NCBI GenBank assembly: GCA_964640725.1 | Contig: CAZXIJ010000005.1 | Location: 124,001-188,000 of the forward strand | DNA length: 64,000 nt | Origin: CALHVX01 sp964640725 | GTDB lineage: Bacteria > Pseudomonadota > Gammaproteobacteria > Pseudomonadales > Azotimanducaceae | Reading direction: 5' to 3' | Shown here: piece by piece, positions 55,624 through 64,000 of the stretch | Position numbering within the stretch: position 1 is the first letter of the stretch | How the letters are laid out: the number at the start of each line of letters is the position of its first letter | Program-made: the position numbers and the translations under genes | The notes under the pieces: generated by a model | Database searches by the model: none | What the model saw: only the letters and a program-made list of their open reading frames with translations | Told to the model about the DNA's origin: nothing

Positions 55624-56940
55624 CTACCCGGTTTTGGCCGCTGTTTCGCCGCTGTCCCCTGTCGCACCATCACCATCACCATCACCACTCCGCCCCGAGG
55701 TCGCGACGACCTCTGCCAGGCTGGGGGCCGCGCTGGCCCGTCGAGGCAACGGCAGCTCCGGCAGCCCAGGCAACCCAACCTTCAAGTATTCGCTGCCGCG
55801 ATCGGTTTCTCCAAGCGCACAGCACAAGCGGCCGAGCTCGGCGTACACCATGGGGGAGGGCTCGAGCTTCAGGCTCGCCTCGAAGGATTCCCGAGCTTTG
55901 TCCCAGTCTTCCTGCCGCAGCCGCAGCCGCCCCATCGCGAGCTTGGCCGCAGCACTGGCGGGCTGTTCACTCTGCCACTGGTCCACGGTTTGCAGCTGGC
56001 GCTCAAGGCGTTCTGCGGGGATCGTGCTGTACAGCGCGATGAGCTCTTCGCTGGCGTTCTTCTTAACCGCCGCGCGGACCACGGCCTCGGCTGCGTCCGC
56101 GTTGCCCTGGCGCACGGCGCACTCGACGTAGGCGCGGGTCAGCGTCGGTGAGGTGCGCAGCGCTTTCGGCGCCTTTTTCCAGATGGCTTCGCGCACATCG
56201 ATCTGATCCGAACCATCGCCAAGGCTGGTCAGCTCTTCGAGCAGCACCCGCTCATGCAGGGCATCGATCTGTGCTGGCGGCAGTGATCTGGCTTTGCGCA
56301 GCCCCGGCAGCAACGCCGCCAGGCCAGCCCAGTCGCCGAGCGCCAGGTAGGTATCGGCCAGCAGCCGCTGAACTTTGCCGTGCCGGGGAGAGCGGGACTT
56401 CAGTTCGAGCAGCGAGGCCAGCGCCCCCTCCCAGCTGGCGGACTCGACCTGCATCTGCGCCTTGCTCAGCAGCACCGCAAAAGCAGAGCCTGGGCGCTCT
56501 TCTTCCGCCGCGTCCAGAAACCCGTCACGCTCCGTCGCCTGCCCCAACTCATGGGCCGCCCGGGCCGCAGCCAGACGATTGACGAGCGGTACCGGCGAGT
56601 CCTTGATCGATGCCGAGAACAGACGCTTGGCCTCGGCCCACTCGTCCTCCGCCAGCATCAGCATGCCCTGAGCGGTGCGCTCTTCGGCCGTGCGCGTGCT
56701 GCGGGCCCGAAACCAGCGACCCAGCAACCGGCGGCTGCCCAGGGTCTTGGCCAGCAACATCCAGATCAGCCGCAGGACTCCCAGGCCGACAATCAGGACG
56801 CCCAGCGCGAACCACAGGCTGGTTTCGAGGCTGTTGCCCTCGTAGGCCACCATCACGTATCCGGGGTCTTTGCTGGCAAGGGTGCCCACCAGCCCCCCGA
56901 GCAACAGGAAGACGATCAGCAACAGAACGGCCAGCTTCAT
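55624..56940 (-). CDS. hemY: HemY-like membrane TPR protein
   Basis: 438 residues with two N-terminal transmembrane helices (LAVLLLIVFLLLGGLVGTLA; SLWFALGVLIVGLGVLRLIWM), followed by a TPR-rich cytoplasmic or periplasmic part. It matches the HemY protein encoded after hemX in gammaproteobacteria, which takes part in later haem synthesis steps (it is not protoporphyrinogen oxidase HemY of Gram-positives). The C-terminal tail holds a short Gly-Asp repeat encoded by GGTGAT units. ATGA overlap with hemX. Confidence 0.87.
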   Translation of the reverse strand: MKLAVLLLIVFLLLGGLVGTLASKDPGYVMVAYEGNSLETSLWFALGVLIVGLGVLRLIWMLLAKTLGSRRLLGRWFRARSTRTAEERTAQGMLMLAEDEWAEAKRLFSASIKDSPVPLVNRLAAARAAHELGQATERDGFLDAAEEERPGSAFAVLLSKAQMQVESASWEGALASLLELKSRSPRHGKVQRLLADTYLALGDWAGLAALLPGLRKARSLPPAQIDALHERVLLEELTSLGDGSDQIDVREAIWKKAPKALRTSPTLTRAYVECAVRQGNADAAEAVVRAAVKKNASEELIALYSTIPAERLERQLQTVDQWQSEQPASAAAKLAMGRLRLRQEDWDKARESFEASLKLEPSPMVYAELGRLCCALGETDRGSEYLKVGLPGLPELPLPRRASAAPSLAEVVATSGRSGDGDGDGATGDSGETAAKTG

Positions 56941-58319
56941 GAGGCGCCGCGCTCCGTCGCGATCAACGCCCGGAGGGATCCGGTGATGTCCGGCATCTCG
57001 CGCACCACGCTGATCTGCCGCACCGCTGTTAGCTCGCTCACCAGCGCGCTGACCTCCGGCGCCTGCGCGTCCAGATGGTCATTCAGCCAGTCGATGGCGT
57101 TGTCGATGCTCTGCTCGAAGATATCGGCCTCGCCGCGCAGCGCTGCCAGCTGAGCCTGCTCGACCATCAGACGCAGGTTCATCTCCAGGTACGTCACTTC
57201 TTCGGGCGCGAGCAATGGCTTGAGCTCCGTGCGCAGCTCACGCACCTTAAAGTAGGTGCCCATGGCCTCTGCCAGCGCTGCCAGCGGGGAACGCTGGCCA
57301 GCTTCCTCTTCGGCGATGGCGACGCTCTCGGCCGGCGCGGCCTGCAGGTACTCGGGCACATCCAGCGGCAGGCCACTCAGGTTGCGCTTGACCGCCTCCA
57401 GCCGCAGGAACAGGCCCTGCACGTCGTTTTGTCCCAGACGCTTGAGCGAGAGGATTTCCTCTGCCAGCTGGGCGCGGACCTCGTGCATGCCGAAGTCATC
57501 GAGCTCCGCCAACATGGCGTCGGCGGTCTGCAGCAAACGCAGGGCGCCATCGGCATCTTTTTCCATCAACACCCGATGGTTGGCGATGCGCAGCAGGTAC
57601 TCAAGCTCCGCCACCTTCCACTCTTCCTGCGTTGGCGGCGCCTGGTTGGCCACCCGGTTCAGGCTCTCGATCAGGCTTTGCTCGGTGCTCTCCAGCCGCG
57701 ACTGCTGCTCGGCGATCGCGGTGTCTATGGTGTCACTCTGTTCGCCCCGCAGCGCCCGAAATTCGCTGCGCAGGCCGTCAAGGTCGGTCGCCAGCTGTTC
57801 CGCCAGCGCCGAGGTCTTTTGAGCGCCTTCCTGTGTCGCACTGCGGACCAGGGCCTGCACTCGATCGTCGACCGCGGCGAACTGCGCCTGGTAGGGCTTG
57901 TTGTAAATAAGCTCGTAATAGATGTAGCCGGCGCCGCCGGCAGCGCCCAGGGCAAGGAGCAGACTCAGGAACGCCAGGCCACGGCCGCCGCTGGCCTTCG
58001 GCGCGGGCGGGACCGCTGGCGCGCTTTCCGCAGCATCCGCAGACGCCGAGCGTTCTTCCCGCGCATCGTGTTCGGCATCGTCGACATCCAGGCCAGGGGC
58101 GTCGGCCGCGCTGTCAGCTGCCGTCTTCTCCGAGTCAGCCGCTTCCGCGGCCTCGGCAAGCTCCGGAGCGGCTTCCTCGGCCTCATCGCGCGCCGCGGCA
58201 GCCTGCGTCTGGGCACGCTGGCGAGCGCGCTCGATCATGGACTCCTGCTCCAGGTCCGCCGACTTGCTGGCCGCCTCGTCCTGATCGTTTGCAGATGATT
58301 CGGGCTTTTCGTCGCTCAT
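56937..58319 (-). CDS. hemX: HemX-like protein
   Basis: 460 residues. It has an acidic Ala-rich N-terminus, one transmembrane helix (about 116-136, LAFLSLLLALGAAGGAGYIYY), then a long helical periplasmic region. The family features WKVAELEYLLRIANHRVLMEKD and LAELDDFGMHEVRAQLA are clear. It is annotated in databases as uroporphyrinogen-III C-methyltransferase, but no SAM-binding motif is visible, so this name is probably historical. It starts directly after the hemD stop with no gap and overlaps hemY by four bases. Confidence 0.88.
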   Translation of the reverse strand: MSDEKPESSANDQDEAASKSADLEQESMIERARQRAQTQAAAARDEAEEAAPELAEAAEAADSEKTAADSAADAPGLDVDDAEHDAREERSASADAAESAPAVPPAPKASGGRGLAFLSLLLALGAAGGAGYIYYELIYNKPYQAQFAAVDDRVQALVRSATQEGAQKTSALAEQLATDLDGLRSEFRALRGEQSDTIDTAIAEQQSRLESTEQSLIESLNRVANQAPPTQEEWKVAELEYLLRIANHRVLMEKDADGALRLLQTADAMLAELDDFGMHEVRAQLAEEILSLKRLGQNDVQGLFLRLEAVKRNLSGLPLDVPEYLQAAPAESVAIAEEEAGQRSPLAALAEAMGTYFKVRELRTELKPLLAPEEVTYLEMNLRLMVEQAQLAALRGEADIFEQSIDNAIDWLNDHLDAQAPEVSALVSELTAVRQISVVREMPDITGSLRALIATERGAS

Positions 58320-59042
58320 TCAGTCTTTCTCGTCCAGCGGAAGCACCCGCCGCAGCAGGCTCAGAACCGACTCAGCGTCGGCACCGCCACAGTCATAGGC
58401 GCGGCGGAAACCCAGGGCACCGGCCAGCGCCGCAACGCGCGGGGAAGGCACAAAAACCGGCACATCGGGCTGTAAATCGCCCGGGCACCATAACCGGCCA
58501 GCGGCGCTGAATCCATCGCCGCTGGACACCACGAGCGCCCGAACTTGGCCCAGCCCCGCCGGCATCTCGCGCACCGTTTGCCGCCGATACACCTCGATGT
58601 TCTGCACCGCAATCCCAGCCTCGCGAAGCTGCTCCTGCAGCAACGTTCGCCCGCCGGCGCCACACACAAGGGCCACGGGATCGCGGACCTGGGCCGGGGC
58701 TGCCAGCAACGGTGCCAGGGGGCCGTCGAGCAGGCCTTCGCTGCTCGCCACCGCCGGGATGTCGCCGCGCACGCCGCGCGCTGCCAGCACCGCAGCGGTT
58801 CGACCGCCCACCGCAATGACGCGCTCCGCCCGGGCCCAAAGGTCCTGCGGCGCATGCATCACCGCATGCTCAGACAACGCCACGGCAACGGCCAGCCGGG
58901 GCGGCACCGGGGGCGCGGGAATCGGCTCGATCGCCAACACCGGACTGACCAGGCACGGATAGCCGGCACCGCGCAGAACTCCGGCCAGCCGGTCAGCGCC
59001 GGGCTGCGAGCGCGTGATCCAGAGCTGGGTGCGGTCGCTCAC
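58320..59042 (-). CDS. hemD: Uroporphyrinogen-III synthase
   Basis: A 240-residue enzyme that cyclises hydroxymethylbilane with ring D inversion. The family has low conservation, but the N-terminal LWITRSQPGADRLAGVLRGAG, ...VIAVGGRTAAVLAARG and LVVSSGDGFSAA follow the pattern of the two-domain fold. Its place between hemC and hemX supports the call more strongly than sequence. It starts 10 bases after hemC. Confidence 0.88.
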   Translation of the reverse strand: MSDRTQLWITRSQPGADRLAGVLRGAGYPCLVSPVLAIEPIPAPPVPPRLAVAVALSEHAVMHAPQDLWARAERVIAVGGRTAAVLAARGVRGDIPAVASSEGLLDGPLAPLLAAPAQVRDPVALVCGAGGRTLLQEQLREAGIAVQNIEVYRRQTVREMPAGLGQVRALVVSSGDGFSAAGRLWCPGDLQPDVPVFVPSPRVAALAGALGFRRAYDCGGADAESVLSLLRRVLPLDEKD

Positions 59043-59052
59043 GGGCCCGGGA

Positions 59053-59973
59053 TCAGAGCGCGTCGAGAATTTGCTGACCTCCCTGGGCCAGCAGCGCGGC
59101 GGCAGCTTCGCGGCCTACGGCTTCGGGATCGGTGCCCCGGGCTTCCGCCCGCAGCACCGTCTGGCCATCCGGCGCCGCAAGGACCGCGGTCAGGTCCAGC
59201 TCGCGGGTGGACAGATCAAGCCCGGCAAGCGCGCCCAGGGGCGTTGAGCAGCTGGCACCCAGAGCATCGCTGAGCGCTCGTTCGGCGCCAACGCAAAGGC
59301 TGTCGACGGGCGAGTTCAGGGGTGCCAGCCGCTCCCGGGTCAACGCATCGCCCGCCAGACATTCGATCCCGAGCGCGCCCTGGCCCACCGCCGGCACGCA
59401 GCGGTCAATCGGCAGCCGCTCGCGTATGCGTTCGCCCAGACCCAGCCGGTCCAGGCCGGCGCTGGCCAGCATGATGGCGTCGAACTCCCCGTCGTCGAGC
59501 TTGCGCAGGCGCGTTTCGACATTGCCGCGCACCGGCGACACGCTCAGGTCAGGCCGCAGGGCCAGCAGCTGGGCCTGGCGGCGCAGGCTCGAAGATCCGA
59601 CCCGCGCGCCCGCGGGCAGCGCCGCCAGAGTCTCGAACCGGTTGCTGACAAAAGCGTCGCGCACATCGGCACGGAAACCGATGACCGGCAGCGCGAAGCC
59701 GTCCGGCATCTGCGCCGGCACATCTTTCATGCTGTGCACGGCAATCTGCGCGAGACCGTCCTCCAGAGCGGTCTCCAGCTCCTTGATGAACAGGCCCTTG
59801 CCACCGATTTTGGCCAGGGACCGGTCGAGGATCTCGTCGCCCCGGGTGCTCATGGGCAACAGCACCACGGTCAGGTCCGGGTGCGCGCTGCGCAGCTCGT
59901 CGGCAATGAAATGGGCCTGCCACAGCGCGAGCGTGCTCTGCCGGGTGGCGATGGTAAGGGTCTGATCTGCCAT
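59053..59973 (-). CDS. hemC: Porphobilinogen deaminase (hydroxymethylbilane synthase)
   Basis: A 306-residue enzyme that polymerises four porphobilinogens. It has LTIATRQSTLALWQA at the start, VHSMKDVPAQ (Lys/Asp active site), RVGSSSLRRQAQL and the dipyrromethane cofactor cysteine Cys242 in ASCSTPLGA, the same number as in E. coli. Length is normal. It begins three bases after algR. Confidence 0.95.
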   Translation of the reverse strand: MADQTLTIATRQSTLALWQAHFIADELRSAHPDLTVVLLPMSTRGDEILDRSLAKIGGKGLFIKELETALEDGLAQIAVHSMKDVPAQMPDGFALPVIGFRADVRDAFVSNRFETLAALPAGARVGSSSLRRQAQLLALRPDLSVSPVRGNVETRLRKLDDGEFDAIMLASAGLDRLGLGERIRERLPIDRCVPAVGQGALGIECLAGDALTRERLAPLNSPVDSLCVGAERALSDALGASCSTPLGALAGLDLSTRELDLTAVLAAPDGQTVLRAEARGTDPEAVGREAAAALLAQGGQQILDAL

Positions 59974-59976
59974 GAT

Positions 59977-60726
59977 TTATAGCTGCTTGATGAACTGTCG
60001 AACGGTCGCCAGGTGCCGGCGGCTGACATCGATCAGCACCGGTGTATCTCGAAGACGGACGCTGACGCTGCCGTCGTCCTGCTTCTCCAACCCCTGGATG
60101 TAGGCGGTGGCCACCAGCGCGTTGCGGTGGACCCGAACGAAGCGCTCGCCAAACTCTTCTTCGAGCCTGTGCAGCGTGTCGTCCACGATCACTTCGCCGC
60201 CTTCGTGGCCGACGGTGACGTACTTTTGATCGGCCTGCAGAAAGCGCACCTGGTCCACCGGTATCAACTCTACGCCGCGCCGGGTCCGCGCCGAGATGTG
60301 GCTGCGGGTGCGCGGCGTGCCGTCCGCATCAGACAGCGCCGCCAGCTGAGCCTTGTTCACGCGTTGCGCCTGCTTGAGCGCGGTCAGCAGGTTCTCCTTC
60401 CGGACCGGCTTGAGCAGATAGCCCACCGCCTGCAGGTTAAAGGCCTGAACCGCGTGCTCTTCGTAAGCGGTGCAGAAAATCACCGCTGGCGGTTCGTCCA
60501 GCTCTGCCAGGTGAGACGCGGCTTCCAGCCCGTCCATGCCGGGCATACGGATATCGAGCAGCACCAGGTCCGGGCGCTCCCGGTGGCAAAATTCGACGGC
60601 TTCCCGGCCGTTGCTCGCCTCGCCGGCCACCGCAAAGGTTTCGTCCGCGCCAAGCATGCGTTTGAGACGTTCGCGCGCCAGATGCTCGTCGTCGACCAGC
60701 AACACCTGCAACGCCGGCCCGGTCAA
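59977..60726 (-). CDS. algR: LytTR response regulator AlgR
   Basis: 249 residues. The receiver has Asp12/Asp13 and phospho-acceptor Asp58 (VLLDIRMPGMDG), with FCTAY and the Lys of LKPVRK. The LytTR DNA-binding domain follows (RTRRGVELIPVDQVRFLQADQKYV; GERFVRVHRNALVA). The conserved algZ-algR-hemC order of Pseudomonas and Xanthomonas relatives supports the name. In Pseudomonas AlgR controls alginate and type IV pilus-linked functions; targets here are not known. It overlaps algZ by four bases. Confidence 0.9.
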   Translation of the reverse strand: MTGPALQVLLVDDEHLARERLKRMLGADETFAVAGEASNGREAVEFCHRERPDLVLLDIRMPGMDGLEAASHLAELDEPPAVIFCTAYEEHAVQAFNLQAVGYLLKPVRKENLLTALKQAQRVNKAQLAALSDADGTPRTRSHISARTRRGVELIPVDQVRFLQADQKYVTVGHEGGEVIVDDTLHRLEEEFGERFVRVHRNALVATAYIQGLEKQDDGSVSVRLRDTPVLIDVSRRHLATVRQFIKQL

Positions 60727-61790
60727 GGCTGCGCCTCGGCAGGATCGTCGTCACCGCGATCGATCGGGTAATGCAGCCGGGTCATGTATACCTCGCCCTC
60801 TGGCGCAGCAGTCAGGCCGGCAGCATTGCCGTACAGCACCTGCAGCCGGCTGCGAATATTGTTCAGCGCCATGCGATTGCCCTGGCTGGGCGTGCTGCCC
60901 CGGGGCGGCAGGGGATTGGTAATGAGCAGGTCCACGCGCTCCGCACTAACGGCCAGTTCGACGCAGATGGTGCCACCTTCTGGCAGGGGCTGCACACCGT
61001 GATAGATCGCGTTTTCGAGCAGCGGCTGCAGCGTCAGCAGGGGAATCTTGACCCCCTGATGCGGCGCCAGCTGCCAATCGATCTGTAGCCGGTCGCCCAG
61101 GCGCAACATTTCGATGCGGGCGTAGCGCCGACACAGGTCCAGCTCCTCGGCCATGGCGACCTGGTTACCGGCTTCGTTCAGCGAGGCCCGGAACAGCTCG
61201 GACAGGTCCTCGACGACCGCCTCGGCGGTTTCCGGCTCGACCGCGATCAGGCTGGCGATGATGTTCATGCTGTTGAAGAGAAAATGTGGCCGGATCCGGG
61301 ACTGCAGGGCCTGCAGCCGGGCCTTCAGCTCGGATTGCTCCTGCACGCGCAGCTGCTGCTGAACGTAAAAGTAGCGCAGAGCCAGGCCGGTGATGATCGC
61401 GGCGATCACCAGCTGGCCGACAATGGCCATCCAGTCCGGGGGCCCCCCGTCGCCCAGCACCCGGTCGGCCGCGATCCCCATGGCGCCGGTCACCAGCAAC
61501 ACCAGGGTGAAAGCAGCCAGCGCGCTCGGCACCAGTGGCAGCCGATTCAGCAGGCGGCGCAGGCTGCACACCAGCCCGGCGCTCAGCAGCGCCACCCACT
61601 GCACAAACAGGGACAGCAGCGCCAGGCGAATCCAGCTCAGCTCGTCGCCGGCAAAAAGCAGCACGATCACCAGCAGCTGCGCGATCAGCACCAGCAGGGA
61701 CAGGGCGCCGACGTTGCACAGCTCGGGAATGAAGCCCGGCGCCGGGCGCGGGGCGTCCTCCGCACCGGGCGAGGCGGCAGGGGTTGTCAT
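60723..61790 (-). CDS. algZ: Membrane sensor histidine kinase AlgZ (FimS)
   Basis: A 355-residue LytS-type kinase. The N-terminal ~140 residues contain four hydrophobic helices (SLLVLIAQLLVIVLLFAG; LALLSLFVQWVALLSAGLV; LAAFTLVLLVTGAMGIAA; IVGQLVIAAIITGLALRYF). The His_kinase domain has His169 in RIRPHFLFNSMN. The ATP-binding half has the N-box (LENAIYHG) and a G-box-like NRMALNNIRSRL, but the D-box region reads LLITNPLPPRG instead of DNG, as in AlgZ/FimS homologues whose kinase function has been questioned. It is divergent from argH and is the first gene of the algZ-algR-hemC-hemD-hemX-hemY operon. Confidence 0.88.
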   Translation of the reverse strand: MTTPAASPGAEDAPRPAPGFIPELCNVGALSLLVLIAQLLVIVLLFAGDELSWIRLALLSLFVQWVALLSAGLVCSLRRLLNRLPLVPSALAAFTLVLLVTGAMGIAADRVLGDGGPPDWMAIVGQLVIAAIITGLALRYFYVQQQLRVQEQSELKARLQALQSRIRPHFLFNSMNIIASLIAVEPETAEAVVEDLSELFRASLNEAGNQVAMAEELDLCRRYARIEMLRLGDRLQIDWQLAPHQGVKIPLLTLQPLLENAIYHGVQPLPEGGTICVELAVSAERVDLLITNPLPPRGSTPSQGNRMALNNIRSRLQVLYGNAAGLTAAPEGEVYMTRLHYPIDRGDDDPAEAQP

Positions 61791-61819
61791 GACGGGCGTT
61801 TCCTGCGGTTCGGCAAGGC

Positions 61820-61825
61820 TATACT
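61820..61825 (+). promoter_or_regulatory. Probable -10 element for argH
   Basis: TATACT (five of six) lies 29 bases before the argH ATG, in the 64-base divergent spacer with algZ. The -35 is weak (TTTCCT at 61799 with a 15-base spacer). Confidence 0.35.
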
Positions 61826-61854
61826 GGCGCGCTTAGCAACGGACCCACGAGCCC

Positions 61855-63291
61855 ATGGCCAGCAACGACTCCCTCGCCGGTGACCAGAACACGCGACCTG
61901 ATTCAGGCGCTCAGCTTTGGGGAGGACGGTTTTCAGAAGCCACCGATCAGTTCGTGCAGGAATTCACTGCCAGCGTTGGGTTCGACCAGCGCCTTGCGCC
62001 CCACGACATCGCTGGCTCCATCGCGCATGCCAACATGCTGGCGCAGACCGGCATTCTAACGGCTGAGGAGCGCAACGCCATTGTCGAGGGCCTGACGGCC
62101 ATTCGCCAGGAAATCGATGCGGGCCAGTTCCCCTGGCAGGTGGCGCTGGAAGACGTCCACATGAACATCGAGAGCCGGCTGATCGAGCGCATTGGCGACA
62201 CCGGCAAAAAGCTGCATACCGGGCGGTCTCGCAACGACCAGGTTGCCACCGATATCCGCCTGTTCCTGCGCAGCGAGATCGACGATATCAGCGGGCAGAT
62301 GGGCGAGCTGCAGCTCGCGCTGCTCGACCAGGCCGAGCGTCATGCGGCCACGATCATGCCCGGCTTCACCCATTTGCAGTCCGCGCAGCCGGTGACCTTC
62401 GGGCATCACCTGATGGCCTGGTTCGAGATGCTCAGCCGCGACCGGGAGCGACTCGTGCAGTGCCGGGCCCGTGTGAACCGCCTGCCCCTGGGCAGCGCCG
62501 CTCTGGCAGGAACCACCTTCCCGATCGATCGCACGCTCACGGCCAGGGAGCTCGGCTTCGATGGGCTGTGCGAAAACTCTCTGGACGCCGTCAGCGATCG
62601 GGACTTCGCCATCGAGTTCTGCGCCGCCGCCAGCCTCGCTATGGTGCACTTCTCGCGCTGGTGCGAAGAGCTGGTGTTGTGGTCGTCGCAGCAGTTCGAC
62701 TTCGTGCGCTTGCCAGACCGCTTTTGCACCGGCTCCAGCATCATGCCGCAAAAGAAGAACCCGGACGTGCCGGAGCTGATCCGCGGCAAGACCGGGCGCG
62801 CCGTTGGCCACCTGGTCAGCCTGCTCACCCTGATGAAGAGCCAGCCGTTGGCCTACAACAAGGACAACCAGGAGGACAAGGAGCCGCTGTTCGACGCCGT
62901 CGACACGCTCAGCCAGTCCCTCACCGCCCTGCGCGGGCTCATTCCGGCGCTGGAAGCCAACGATGCACGCATGCGCACCGCCGCCGCCGATGGCTACGCG
63001 ACGGCGACCGATCTGGCGGACTACCTGGTTCGCGCGGGGGTGCCGTTCCGCGACGCCCATCATGTCGTCGGCCGGGCCGTGGGCATGGCCATTGCCGAGC
63101 AAAAGGAGCTGCACGAGCTGTCGCTCACCGCGCTCCAGTCCCTCTCGTCAGCGATTGGCGAAGATGTCTACGCGGTGCTCAGTCTGGAAGGCTCGGTCAA
63201 CGCCCGGGCCCACAGCGGCGGCACCGCGCCGGCTCAGGTACGCGCCGCGGTTGCCGCGGCCCGCGCGCGCCTGGCCAGCGCGGCACGCTAA
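61855..63291 (+). CDS. argH: Argininosuccinate lyase
   Basis: A 478-residue enzyme that splits argininosuccinate into arginine and fumarate. The N-terminus has LWGGRFSEATDQFVQEFTAS, and the signature GSSIMPQKKNPDVPELIRGK carries the catalytic Ser. The HTGRSRNDQVATD and GFTHLQSAQPVTFGHH segments complete the active site. It opens with ATG. The neighbouring genes (lysA downstream, algZ divergent) match the arrangement in Pseudomonas. Confidence 0.96.
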   Translation: MASNDSLAGDQNTRPDSGAQLWGGRFSEATDQFVQEFTASVGFDQRLAPHDIAGSIAHANMLAQTGILTAEERNAIVEGLTAIRQEIDAGQFPWQVALEDVHMNIESRLIERIGDTGKKLHTGRSRNDQVATDIRLFLRSEIDDISGQMGELQLALLDQAERHAATIMPGFTHLQSAQPVTFGHHLMAWFEMLSRDRERLVQCRARVNRLPLGSAALAGTTFPIDRTLTARELGFDGLCENSLDAVSDRDFAIEFCAAASLAMVHFSRWCEELVLWSSQQFDFVRLPDRFCTGSSIMPQKKNPDVPELIRGKTGRAVGHLVSLLTLMKSQPLAYNKDNQEDKEPLFDAVDTLSQSLTALRGLIPALEANDARMRTAAADGYATATDLADYLVRAGVPFRDAHHVVGRAVGMAIAEQKELHELSLTALQSLSSAIGEDVYAVLSLEGSVNARAHSGGTAPAQVRAAVAAARARLASAAR

Positions 63292-63303
63292 GCAGCCGGC
63301 CGC

Positions 63304-63309
63304 TATACT
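63304..63309 (+). promoter_or_regulatory. Probable -10 element for lptM-lysA
   Basis: TATACT, 25 bases before the lptM ATG and 13 bases after the argH stop. No clear -35 is visible because the upstream sequence is inside GC-rich argH. Confidence 0.35.
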
Positions 63310-63333
63310 CGGCCGTTTACCGGAAGGCGCCCC

Positions 63334-63486
63334 ATGTTTGAACGCTGGCTCCTGCTACTGATGTTGACCGGGCTGGTCGCCACCTGCGGCCAGAAAGGCC
63401 CCCTGGACCCGCCGCCGCGCTTCGGCAGCGGCGCGGCCCTGGGCGCGTCGGTAACGGTACCGGCACTGGCGCCCCCCGGCCCGTGA
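63334..63486 (+). CDS. lptM: LPS translocon maturation lipoprotein LptM
   Basis: A 50-residue lipoprotein. The lipobox is LVATC (Cys18), followed by GQKGPL, the hallmark of LptM (formerly YifL), which assists oxidative maturation of the LptD LPS translocon. A Pro-rich tail follows. It has GGAAGGCG before the ATG. Its stop overlaps the lysA GTG start (GTGA). The lptM-lysA order is conserved in gammaproteobacteria and supports the call. Confidence 0.9.
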   Translation: MFERWLLLLMLTGLVATCGQKGPLDPPPRFGSGAALGASVTVPALAPPGP

Positions 63487-64000
63487 GCGACGACCTGGAA
63501 TACCGGGGCGGCCAGCTGTTTTTCAGCGGCATCCCGTTGGCGGCCATTGCAACCAGCGTTGGCACGCCGACCTACGTCTACAGCATGCCCGCCATCGCCG
63601 CCCGCTACCGGGAGCTGGCCGAGGCCTTCGCCGGCACCGAGCACCAGCTGTGCTACGCGGTCAAGGCCAACTCAAACCTCAGCATCCTGGCTGCCCTGGC
63701 AAAGCTCGGTGCCGGCTTCGACATCGTCTCTGGCGGCGAGCTGGCGCGGGTCATCGCGGCCGGCGGCGACCCGGCGCGAACGGTTTTTTCCGGCGTCGGC
63801 AAAAGCGTTGAGGACATCGACCTGGCACTGAAGCGCGGTGTCGGCTGCTTCAACGTCGAGAGCGCCAGCGAGCTGGCAAGGATCGTCGACCGGGCAGCGC
63901 TGCTGAGCTGCCGCGCGCCCGTCAGCATTCGCGTCAATCCGAACGTCGACGCGCAGACACACCCGTACATTTCTACCGGGCTCAAGAGCAACAAGTTCGG
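63483..64000 (+). CDS. lysA: Diaminopimelate decarboxylase (3' end beyond window)
   Basis: The first 172 codons of the PLP enzyme that makes lysine from meso-diaminopimelate. The PLP lysine is in CYAVKANSN (about 62), and DIVSGGEL and FSGVGKS (with VNPNVDAQTHPYISTG) are typical of LysA rather than of other fold-III decarboxylases. It starts at GTG, overlapping lptM by four bases. It runs off the right edge. Confidence 0.93.
   Translation, partial: MSDDLEYRGGQLFFSGIPLAAIATSVGTPTYVYSMPAIAARYRELAEAFAGTEHQLCYAVKANSNLSILAALAKLGAGFDIVSGGELARVIAAGGDPARTVFSGVGKSVEDIDLALKRGVGCFNVESASELARIVDRAALLSCRAPVSIRVNPNVDAQTHPYISTGLKSNKF

Noticed and set aside
55667..55690. Plus-strand CACCATCAC repeat that reads as eight histidines, like a purification tag or vector sequence
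   Set aside because: It is the reverse strand of GGTGAT units coding Gly-Asp in the hemY tail. It is not in a plus-strand gene and the flanks are ordinary hemY sequence.
62056..63114. 352-codon open frame on the minus strand within argH
   Set aside because: It is antisense to a clearly conserved argH. High GC makes long shadow frames common in this window; similar ones lie opposite the ABC-F gene (37780-38853), the aldo/keto reductase (1479-2483) and the carotenoid oxygenase (9010-10443).

Overview
The window is a GC-rich stretch of a gammaproteobacterial chromosome or draft scaffold. Gene order supports this: argH facing algZ-algR-hemC-hemD-hemX-hemY as in Pseudomonas and relatives, a yrfG-hslR-hslO-pckA block as in enterics, thioredoxin-rho, hemB, and an Rsd/AlgQ anti-sigma factor. 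I cannot name the genus. Two runs of exactly 100 N (23234-23333 and 42034-42133) are gap placeholders, and both sit inside short tandem repeats. I see no tRNA, rRNA, CRISPR array, insertion sequence or phage gene.

Layout. 1-4.2 kb: a cystathionine beta-synthase-like enzyme cut by the left edge, an aldo/keto reductase with a small membrane protein, an SDR and a SnoaL-like protein. 4.3-7.2 kb: a response regulator and a MASE1-like/PAS histidine kinase whose 3' ends overlap. 7.3-10.5 kb: a Baeyer-Villiger-type monooxygenase and a carotenoid-cleavage-type dioxygenase. 21.2-10.5 kb (minus strand): a tightly packed seven-gene operon of zinc metallopeptidase, DUF2868 protein, DUF3482 GTPase, YihY/BrkB protein, methyltransferase and two paralogous secreted-TPR hybrid histidine kinases. 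21.3-24.6 kb: a Crp/Fnr regulator, cysteine synthase, a gapped repeat-bearing gene and a ketopantoate reductase-like gene. 24.6-25.4 kb: an 800-base intergenic region with a consensus CRP site and a LexA-type box but no confident gene.

25.4-31.9 kb: cysQ, yrfG, hslR, hslO, pckA, gshA. 31.9-37.3 kb: an orphan FliL-like protein, quinone oxidoreductase, DsbB, an orphan pilin, Rsd, a WD40-like lipoprotein and an orphan ParA-type ATPase. 37.3-45 kb: an ABC-F protein, an ECF sigma/putative anti-sigma/PDZ operon, a TetR regulator behind an 8-base repeat, a flavin disulfide-type reductase and a TVP38 membrane protein. 45-50.9 kb: hemB, thioredoxin, rho, and a large secreted CehA/McbA-type metallohydrolase. 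50.9-55.5 kb: a second kinase/response-regulator pair, a winged-helix/hydrolase fusion regulator and a secreted RTX-like protein. 55.6-64 kb: the hem/alg operon on the minus strand, then argH, lptM and lysA (cut by the right edge) on the plus strand.

The window mixes core metabolism (haem, cysteine/glutathione, arginine/lysine, gluconeogenesis, redox protein folding) with heavy signal transduction: five sensor kinases, three stand-alone response regulators, one ECF sigma factor, and Crp-, TetR- and BTAD-type regulators. The most unusual items are the seven-gene kinase operon, the regulator-hydrolase fusion with a palindrome beside it, the two gapped repeats, and the 24.6-25.4 kb regulatory region.
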